DNA from: Gemmatimonadota bacterium
GTDB taxonomy: Bacteria > Gemmatimonadota > Gemmatimonadetes > Palauibacterales > Palauibacteraceae
Direction of reading: 5' to 3'
Assembly (NCBI GenBank): GCA_023554435.1
Contig: JAMJQV010000284.1
Coordinates: 1-5,482, forward strand
Length of the DNA: 5,482 nucleotides
The notes beneath the pieces were generated by a model that saw only the letters and a program-made list of their open reading frames with translations, made no database searches and had not been told where the DNA came from. The translations under genes and the position numbers were made by a program. Shown piece by piece: positions 1 through 5,482 of this stretch; the first letter of the stretch is position 1; each line of letters starts with the position of its first letter.

Positions 1-2
1 CC

Positions 3-8
3 GGGGAG
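3..8 (+). promoter_or_regulatory. Ribosome binding site of the HpnN-like transporter
   Basis: The purine run GGGGAG ends 5 bases before the ATG at 14-16 and only 2 bases before the GTG at 11-13. The spacing therefore favours the ATG as the start, giving a 905-residue protein, although the GTG would add just one residue. Any promoter must lie to the left of the window. Confidence 0.55.
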
Positions 9-13
9 CGGTG

Positions 14-2731
14 ATGATCGATCGGGATGGCCGGCTCGGACACCTGCTGGGGGACTGGGTGGCCTGGTCCGCTCGGCATGCCCGGGTGGTGACCGGGCTC
101 AGTCTCGTCATGCTGGTGCCGATGGCGTGGTTCGCGTGGACCCACCTGACCGTGAACGCGGACACCGGAGAGCTGGTCTCTGACGAACTCCCGTGGCGAC
201 AGGCTCACGACGATCTCGCGGCTGATTTTCCACACCTTCTCGACGACATGCAGATCGTCATCGACGGGCGATCACCGGAGATTGCGGCGGAGGCACAGCG
301 CCGCCTGGCTGAGGACCTCTCCGCCCGGGGCGATGTGTTCAGTTCCGTGTACGCAGCAGGCGGAGGTGACTTCTTCGAGCGACACGGACTGCTGTTTTCC
401 GCCACTGAGGAGTTGGAGGACCTGCGGGCCCGGATGAGGGACTACGGTCCGATGTGGCTCGCTCTGGAAGAAGATCCCTCGCTGGGAGGTGTGGCTTCCG
501 TAGTGGAGCAGCTGGCGGCTGAAGACTCCGTTGCCGAGCCGGGTATCGCCCCGATTCTGCTGGCCATCGGAGGCGCGTTCTACTCCAGTCGGAACGGGAA
601 CTACTTCAGCTTTCCGTGGATGGACCTGACGCGGGGGAAGCGCTCCGAGACGGCCGATCTGCGGCGTTTCGTCCTCGCCAAGCCCATCCTCGACTTCGAC
701 TCGTCCAGGCCCGCCGGAGCCGCCATGCAGGCGGTTCGCGAGAGCGCCGCCCGTCTCGAGATGGACCCCCGGGCCGTCCGGGTCCGCATCACCGGATCGG
801 AGGCCTTCGAGCACGAGTCGATTGATTCAGGCCTCTCCGACGTTCCCCGGCTCGTGACGGGCGCCCTGATCCTGGTGTCCATCATCCTGCTCGCGGCTCT
901 CAGGTCCGTTCGGCTTCTCATGGCGTGCCTGTACGTGCTCTTTGCCGGACTGGTCGGCACCGGGGCATTCGCAGCCCTGGCGGTGGGCAGCCTGAACATG
1001 ATCTCCGTGGCCTTCGCGATCCTGTACGTCGGCCTGGGCATCGACTACGCGATCCATTTCTCCCTGAACTACGTGGAGGCGAGAGGCGAGTCCGGTTCCC
1101 ACACCGAAGCCATGCGTCGTACGGCAGGAAAGGCGGGGGTGGCACTTTTCTTCAGCGCCGTGACCACCGCGCTGTGCTTCTACGCGTTCATGGCGACCGA
1201 CTTCACGGGAGTGGCGGACCTGGGCAAGATCGGTGGAACCGGAATGCTGATCAGTTTCGTGGCCACCGTCGGCCTGCTTCCCGCCCTACTCAGCCTGCGC
1301 CCGTTCCGGCTGCCGGAGCCCGGTTCCAAGAGGCTTGCTCGGAGTACCGATCGAACCCGTCCACGCCCCAGCCCCATGGCCTGGCTCGACAAGGCGGTCT
1401 CGCGGTGGTGGCGGCCGATTCTGGCAGTGGCGCTCGTGCTGGCGATCGGCTCGGCGTTCCTGGTGCCCCGCGTCCGCTTTGACCAGGACGTCATCAACAT
1501 GAGCGATCCGGCCTCCGAGTCGGTGGTGACGCTTCGAGAGCTCCTCGAGGACCCGAACACGGCGGTGCGCGCCGTGTCCATGACGGAGCCGGACTCGGCC
1601 AGCGCGGCCGCGGTCGCAACCCGGATCGAGGAGATCGACGGTGTGCGTGGGACCATGACGCTGAGCACCTTCGTCCCCTCCGATCAGGAGGCCAAGTTGG
1701 GGATCATCGCCGGACTGGCCGACGACCTCGGGCCCCCGCCGGCTCGCGTCGCCCACGCTGCGGGTGGGCGTGAGGGCGATGAACACGATTACGCCGAGCG
1801 AATCGCCGCGGTGGAGCGACTCCGTGACACGGCATCGGGCCTGTACCTGGAGGGGGACTCGGCTACCAGTGCGGCGGCACGGCAGCTCCTCTATCTCATC
1901 GACTCGTGGCGCGCTTCGCTGGAGGTGTGGCCTGAAGGAACTCGCGCGTCCATCGCCGGGGGACTCGAAATGTCGCTGGTTGGGACCCTGCCCCTTGTGC
2001 AGGCCAGCTTCCGGAAGGCTCTGACTGCAGGTCCCGTCACGAGGGACGAACTCCCAGGCGCGCTCCGGGAGCGCTGGGTGGCGGCAGACGGAAAGGAGCG
2101 AATCCAGGTCCTGCCCGCCCAGCGCATGGACACCCCGGAGAAACTCAGGGACTTCATCGAAGCGATTCAGAAAGAAGAGCCGGCGATCACCGGCATGCCG
2201 GTCGAGAACATGGAACTCGGCAAGGTCACGGTTCGAGCGTTCCGGCAGGCGTTCGGTCTGGCGCTCCTGGCGACGGCCGTCACCCTTCTGGTTCTGCTTG
2301 GCGACCCACGCTCGAGCGCCGTCGTGATGACGTCACTCGTTCTCGCCACCCTGCTGACGGGAGCCGCGGCCGTGTTGTGGGACATCTCGTTCAATATCTC
2401 GAACATCATCACGCTGCCGCTTCTGCTGGGAATCGGAGTGGACGCCGGAATCCACATGGTGCACCGTCGACAGCAAGGCCAGGCCGGAGAACGACTGCTC
2501 GACACGGCGACCGGGAGGGCGATTCTGTACAGCGCGCTCACGACCATGGCCGGATTCGGGAACCTGACGCTTGCCAGCCACCGGGCGATCGCGGGGATGG
2601 GCGCTCTCCTCATGGTCGGGATGACCGCGGTGCTGATCTGCACCCTGGTCGTGCTTCCGGCCATCATGGCGCGGCGGGACAGCCGCAGGCCGGCAGCCCT
2701 GAGACCTGCCGCTTCCCCGGGGGGCGACTGA
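14..2731 (+). CDS. HpnN-like MMPL/RND-family transporter, probable lipid (hopanoid-type) exporter
   Basis: This is an inner-membrane transporter of the RND superfamily, MMPL branch, 905 residues from the ATG. It has the full two-fold repeat: helix 1 at about 26-44, a periplasmic domain at about 45-280, and helices 2-6 at about 281-427. The second half follows with helix 7 at about 468-486, a second periplasmic domain at about 487-742, and helices 8-12 at about 744-885. Helices 4 and 10 carry the paired motifs GLGIDYAIHF (Asp344) and GIGVDAGIHM (Asp810), where proton-relay acids sit in this family. The early periplasmic segment DTGELVSDELPWRQ, the FFERHGLLF stretch and NISNIITLPLLLGIGVDAGIH near helix 10 resemble HpnN, the hopanoid transporter, and the length is also typical of HpnN. 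Hopanoid shuttling to the outer membrane is known for HpnN; the substrate here is inferred. No hopanoid biosynthesis gene is visible in the window, so a more general MMPL lipid exporter is possible and no symbol is given. The stop lies 14 bases before the next gene, which suggests one operon. Confidence 0.9.
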   Translation: MIDRDGRLGHLLGDWVAWSARHARVVTGLSLVMLVPMAWFAWTHLTVNADTGELVSDELPWRQAHDDLAADFPHLLDDMQIVIDGRSPEIAAEAQRRLAEDLSARGDVFSSVYAAGGGDFFERHGLLFSATEELEDLRARMRDYGPMWLALEEDPSLGGVASVVEQLAAEDSVAEPGIAPILLAIGGAFYSSRNGNYFSFPWMDLTRGKRSETADLRRFVLAKPILDFDSSRPAGAAMQAVRESAARLEMDPRAVRVRITGSEAFEHESIDSGLSDVPRLVTGALILVSIILLAALRSVRLLMACLYVLFAGLVGTGAFAALAVGSLNMISVAFAILYVGLGIDYAIHFSLNYVEARGESGSHTEAMRRTAGKAGVALFFSAVTTALCFYAFMATDFTGVADLGKIGGTGMLISFVATVGLLPALLSLRPFRLPEPGSKRLARSTDRTRPRPSPMAWLDKAVSRWWRPILAVALVLAIGSAFLVPRVRFDQDVINMSDPASESVVTLRELLEDPNTAVRAVSMTEPDSASAAAVATRIEEIDGVRGTMTLSTFVPSDQEAKLGIIAGLADDLGPPPARVAHAAGGREGDEHDYAERIAAVERLRDTASGLYLEGDSATSAAARQLLYLIDSWRASLEVWPEGTRASIAGGLEMSLVGTLPLVQASFRKALTAGPVTRDELPGALRERWVAADGKERIQVLPAQRMDTPEKLRDFIEAIQKEEPAITGMPVENMELGKVTVRAFRQAFGLALLATAVTLLVLLGDPRSSAVVMTSLVLATLLTGAAAVLWDISFNISNIITLPLLLGIGVDAGIHMVHRRQQGQAGERLLDTATGRAILYSALTTMAGFGNLTLASHRAIAGMGALLMVGMTAVLICTLVVLPAIMARRDSRRPAALRPAASPGGD

Positions 2732-2734
2732 TGC

Positions 2735-2739
2735 GGAGG
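2735..2739 (+). promoter_or_regulatory. Strong Shine-Dalgarno sequence that decides the start of the exported protein gene
   Basis: A perfect GGAGG sits 6 bases before the ATG at 2746-2748. An earlier in-frame ATG at 2731-2733 overlaps the transporter stop (TGATG) but has only a G-run upstream and no good Shine-Dalgarno sequence. Starting at 2746 also gives a compact signal peptide that begins MHRP. The earlier start would add five residues (MRRPG) and allow translational coupling, so it cannot be excluded. Confidence 0.65.
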
Positions 2740-2745
2740 CCCGGA

Positions 2746-3396
2746 ATGCACCGTCCCGTTCCGCTTCTCGCCTGGATTGTCTTTGCCATTCTGACCGTCG
2801 GTAGGGCCGAGGCGCAGGAGAGCCGGGCTCGCTGCTGCGCTCACTTCGACTACGTGCTCGAGAAGACGATCTTCAAGGTCGACGCGGTTCGCCTCGATCT
2901 CACGATTCGTGACGAGACGCCAGATCGGGTGGAGGAACTCGTAACCGGGCGAGCCGATCCCCGTGCATGGTCGGACTCGGTCGCGGCGATGTACCTGGGC
3001 GTTGATCGGGCGAGCGTCCGCATGACCTTCCTGCGATCGTTCGGCCTGAACCGTTTTCTCGATGCCAATCGCGACGTGATGGAGAAGCTCGCGAAAGCCG
3101 GCTTGATCACCGAGGAAGAGCTCGAGGACCTCGACGCGGAGAACCGGGCCCGGTTCGCAGGCCTGGCCGAGGATGGAATCCGGGATGGGGACGTAATCGA
3201 GCACGAACTGCGCGGAGACACGGTCACCACCCGTTACACGGACGTGACGGGCGCCGTGCGCATCGATGGACTCCTGGTCGGCTCCGCGGAACGGAGAATG
3301 CTGCTGGGATCCCTGTTCGGCCCCAATTCGGAGTTCAGGAACGGCCTGCTGGACCTCGTGTTCACCAGGGCCGCAACCTCCGGCTCCGGTGAATAG
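2746..3396 (+). CDS. Exported chalcone-isomerase-like domain protein
   Basis: This is a 216-residue protein with a Sec-type signal peptide: basic start MHRP, hydrophobic core at about 6-18, and probable signal peptidase I cleavage after Ala23 (AEA before QE). The mature part matches the bacterial chalcone-isomerase-like family (the Pfam Chalcone_3 type). It shows the first-strand segment IFKVDAVRLDL (about 42-52) and the core strand with RMTFLRSF (about 92-99). A helical region at about 101-145 and DGDVIEHELRGDTVTTRY (about 147-164) come next, and GSLFGPNSEF followed by RNGLL (about 188-202) ends the domain. Bacterial members are mostly uncharacterised; the fold also occurs in plant fatty-acid-binding proteins and flavonoid enzymes, so a lipid-binding or structural periplasmic role is more likely than flavonoid chemistry. 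Two adjacent cysteines (30-31) lie just after the cleavage site without a lipobox. It follows the transporter closely and is probably co-transcribed with it. The fold call is from motif recall, and the function is unknown. Confidence 0.8.
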   Translation: MHRPVPLLAWIVFAILTVGRAEAQESRARCCAHFDYVLEKTIFKVDAVRLDLTIRDETPDRVEELVTGRADPRAWSDSVAAMYLGVDRASVRMTFLRSFGLNRFLDANRDVMEKLAKAGLITEEELEDLDAENRARFAGLAEDGIRDGDVIEHELRGDTVTTRYTDVTGAVRIDGLLVGSAERRMLLGSLFGPNSEFRNGLLDLVFTRAATSGSGE

Positions 3397-3414
3397 GCCG
3401 GATCGAGTCCGGCC
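3396..3414. terminator. Possible bidirectional terminator hairpin between convergent genes
   Basis: A perfect 7-base-pair stem, GGCCGGA paired with TCCGGCC, encloses the 5-base loop TCGAG. It begins on the last base of the TAG stop of the plus-strand gene and ends 6 bases before the stop codon of the minus-strand E1 gene. No T-run follows on either strand, so it is not a classic intrinsic terminator. Its position in the only convergent gap suggests a role in ending both transcripts or stabilising their 3' ends. Confidence 0.5.
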
Positions 3415-3420
3415 CCTCCG

Positions 3421-5482
3421 TCAGTACGCCTTCAGCTCCTCCATCGCGGCCGCAATGTCCGGCACCTGCGGAAGGATCTCCGCCTCCAGCTGCGGCGCGT
3501 AGCCGACGAACGTGTCGGTGGCCGCGAGCCTCCGCACCGGCGCGTCGAGCCATTCGAACAGCTCGTCCGCGACCCGGGCCGCGATCTCGGCGCCCCACCC
3601 CCACGACTTCGAATCCTCGTAAGCCACGAGGACCCGGTTCGTGCGCTTCACGGACTCGGCGATCGAGTCCATGTCGAGCGGATTCAGGGTGCGCAGATCC
3701 AGCACGTCGGCCTGGATCGGCCGCCCCTCACGCTCGAGCGCGCGCAGGGCCTTCCGGGTGCGCTCGACCAGCGCCCCATAGGTGACGACCGTCATCTCGT
3801 CGCCCTCCTCCACCCGGTTCGCTCGACCGAACGGAATCATGTAATCGGGGCCCGGATACCGGCCCTTGTTGTACGTCTGCCGGTACAGGTGCTTGTGCTC
3901 GAGAAACAGGACCGGGTCGTCACAACGGATGGCCGTTCGGAGCAGGCCGTTCGCGTCCTCGGCGTTCGAGGGGCATACCACGTGCATGCCGGGGGTATGC
4001 GTGAACAGCGATGCCCCGGTCTGCGAGTGGTAGATCGCCCCACCCGACAGGTAGCCGCCATACGTGGTGCGGACGACCAGCGGCGAGGTGAAGGCAGCGT
4101 TCGAGCGCCACCGCATGGTGGCGACTTCGTTGCGGAGCTGGTGAAACGCGGGCCAGATGTAGTCGAAGAACTGGATCTCGACCACCGGCTTCATGCCGCG
4201 CAGTGCCATGCCGACGGCACGGCCCACGATGTTGGCTTCGGCGAGCGGCGAGTTGAACACCCGATCCGATCCGAATTCCCGCTGGAGGCCCCAGGTGACC
4301 TTGAATACGCCACCCTTCCCCTTCAACTCGTCCATGTGCTGCTCGCGGGACACGTCCGCCACGTCCTCGCCGAACACCACGACGCTCGAGTCCCGCCGCA
4401 TTTCGTCCCGCATGCAGGCGTTCAGCAGATCCACCACCGTGGTGGGGTCGCCCTCGAAGGCAGGGTCGGTGGCAAACGCGACGGAGGTCGGGTCCACCTC
4501 GCCGGAGAACACGTGGTCATACACCGTGTCGGGTCCGGGCTGGGCCTGTTCGGATGCGAGTTCGCTGGCCTCCACGACATCGGCGTCGACGCTCTCCCGC
4601 AGGGCTTCGAGATCGCCCTCGGTCGCGATCCCGGCGCTCACCAGGAAGGCTGCCATGTTGGTGATCGGATCGCGGGATTCTTCCTTGTCGCGCTCGACCT
4701 CCGGCTTGTACATCCGTTCGTCGTCGGACATCGAGTGGCTGTAAGGCCTCGTCACGTGCGCGTGTACGAGGGCCGGACCCCGCCGGGCACGACAGTGCTC
4801 GGCCGCCCTGCGCATGGCTCCGTACGAAGCGATCGGGTTCGTGCCATCCACCTCGATCACCAGGAGATCCGGAAAACTGGCGACGAGCTTCGAGATGCTG
4901 CCGCCGGCCGTGTTGACCTCGACTGGCACCGAAATGGCGTACCCGTTGTCCTCCACCAGGTAGATCACGGGCAGCTTGAGATTCGATGCCGTGTTGAGCG
5001 ACTCCCAGAACTCTCCCTCCGAGGTCGTCCCGTCTCCGGTCGTGACCAGCACCACCTCATCGTCGTGGAACTCGACACCCGCGTCGACCATTCCCGTTCG
5101 ACCCGCGCGAACGCCGGCCTCAGCGCACCCCACCGCCTGCAGAAACTGCGTGCCGGTGGGGCTGGAGACGCTCACCAGGTTGTGGTCCTTGTGACCCCAG
5201 TGAGACGGCATCTGACGACCGCCACTGGCCGGATCATCCGCCGCCGCGACTCCCTCGAGGAACATCTCGTACGGCGTGACTCCCAGCTGCAGCGCCAGCG
5301 CACGATCCCGGTAGTACGTGAAGAACCAGTCGTATGCCGGGCGCAGGGCCATTCCTGCCGCCACCCCGATCGCCTCGTGCCCCGCACCGCTGATCTGGAA
5401 GAAGATCTTCTGCTGGCGCTTCATCAGGAGCTCGCGGTCGTCGATGCGCCGCGACAGGTACATGGTGCGGTACATGGACAGC
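3421..5482 (-). CDS. 2-oxoacid dehydrogenase E1 component, alpha and beta subunits fused (partial at the N-terminus)
   Basis: This is a thiamine-diphosphate-dependent E1 that decarboxylates a 2-oxoacid and acylates the lipoyl group of an E2 partner in the cytoplasm. The frame stays open to the window edge, reading Leu-Ser before the Met at 5473-5475, so that Met is internal and probably a few dozen N-terminal residues are missing. Counting from that Met, 684 residues are present. The alpha half (1 to about 310) has FTYYRDRALALQLG (52-65), SGGRQMPSHW (84-93), the diphosphate-binding motif GDG (147-149) to Asn177, and the loop HSMSD (247-251). A variable linker at about 310-345 leads to the beta half, with GEDV (369-372), the catalytic-type Glu413 in PLAE, EIQFFDY (433-439), the active-site His483 in YHSQ, and a C-terminal transketolase-like domain from about 555. 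All key residues are intact. NGYAIS after the Asn resembles branched-chain 2-oxoacid E1 more than pyruvate E1, but the substrate is unresolved. E2 and E3 genes are not in the window. Confidence 0.93.
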   Translation of the reverse strand, partial: LSMYRTMYLSRRIDDRELLMKRQQKIFFQISGAGHEAIGVAAGMALRPAYDWFFTYYRDRALALQLGVTPYEMFLEGVAAADDPASGGRQMPSHWGHKDHNLVSVSSPTGTQFLQAVGCAEAGVRAGRTGMVDAGVEFHDDEVVLVTTGDGTTSEGEFWESLNTASNLKLPVIYLVEDNGYAISVPVEVNTAGGSISKLVASFPDLLVIEVDGTNPIASYGAMRRAAEHCRARRGPALVHAHVTRPYSHSMSDDERMYKPEVERDKEESRDPITNMAAFLVSAGIATEGDLEALRESVDADVVEASELASEQAQPGPDTVYDHVFSGEVDPTSVAFATDPAFEGDPTTVVDLLNACMRDEMRRDSSVVVFGEDVADVSREQHMDELKGKGGVFKVTWGLQREFGSDRVFNSPLAEANIVGRAVGMALRGMKPVVEIQFFDYIWPAFHQLRNEVATMRWRSNAAFTSPLVVRTTYGGYLSGGAIYHSQTGASLFTHTPGMHVVCPSNAEDANGLLRTAIRCDDPVLFLEHKHLYRQTYNKGRYPGPDYMIPFGRANRVEEGDEMTVVTYGALVERTRKALRALEREGRPIQADVLDLRTLNPLDMDSIAESVKRTNRVLVAYEDSKSWGWGAEIAARVADELFEWLDAPVRRLAATDTFVGYAPQLEAEILPQVPDIAAAMEELKAY

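Noticed and set aside
2377..2730. Upstream extension of the exported protein's frame, starting inside the transporter
   Set aside because: The extension is low-complexity Arg/Gly/His-rich sequence overlapping a membrane domain in another frame. It would bury the signal peptide in the middle of the protein.
2167..3204. A 345-codon open frame on the minus strand, antisense to the end of the transporter and most of the exported protein gene
   Set aside because: It spans two convincing plus-strand genes, is rich in Arg, Ser and Pro, matches no family I recognise, and is typical of stop-poor antisense frames in high-GC DNA.
2746..3396. Lipoprotein or true flavonoid chalcone isomerase as the identity of the small exported protein
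   Set aside because: There is no lipobox before the cysteines and a clear AxA-type cleavage site is present. The family resemblance is to the bacterial chalcone-isomerase-like group, not to the catalytic plant enzymes.
4431..4445. A 15-base dyad CCACCACCGTGGTGG
   Set aside because: It lies inside the E1 coding sequence and simply encodes Thr-Thr-Val-Val in high-GC codons. Nothing suggests an operator there.
4193..4744. A 183-codon plus-strand open frame antisense to the E1 gene
   Set aside because: It is Ser/Thr/Arg-rich with no recognisable domain, and the opposite strand encodes highly conserved E1 motifs through the same region.

Overview
This is a high-GC (about two-thirds G+C by eye), densely coding bacterial window with three protein-coding genes and almost no non-coding DNA. 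A fused alpha/beta 2-oxoacid dehydrogenase E1 together with an HpnN-like RND/MMPL exporter and a signal-peptide-bearing chalcone-isomerase-like protein suggests a Gram-negative, outer-membrane-bearing bacterium. The style fits lineages such as Gemmatimonadota or related environmental phyla, but that placement is an inference from gene style, not something the sequence proves.

Layout. Positions 14-2731 (+) encode a complete 12-helix RND-superfamily transporter of the MMPL/HpnN type, preceded by a Shine-Dalgarno sequence at the very edge of the window. Positions 2746-3396 (+) encode a small exported protein with the chalcone-isomerase-like fold. It starts 14 bases after the transporter stop, and its own strong Shine-Dalgarno sequence lies in the gap, so the two form a tight transcriptional unit. 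A 24-base convergent gap follows (3397-3420). It carries a GC-rich hairpin (3396-3414) that could end transcription from both sides. Positions 3421-5482 (-) encode the fused E1 enzyme, which runs off the right edge and lacks only its extreme N-terminus.

How they may work together. The transporter and the exported protein face the same compartment (inner membrane and periplasm) and are probably co-expressed. A lipid-handling pair is a reasonable hypothesis, because HpnN moves hopanoids to the outer membrane and some chalcone-isomerase-fold proteins bind fatty acids. The E1 gene is convergent and belongs to a separate unit of central or branched-chain 2-oxoacid metabolism. Its E2 and E3 partners are not in the window. 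I see no RNA genes, mobile elements, CRISPR arrays or long non-coding stretches.
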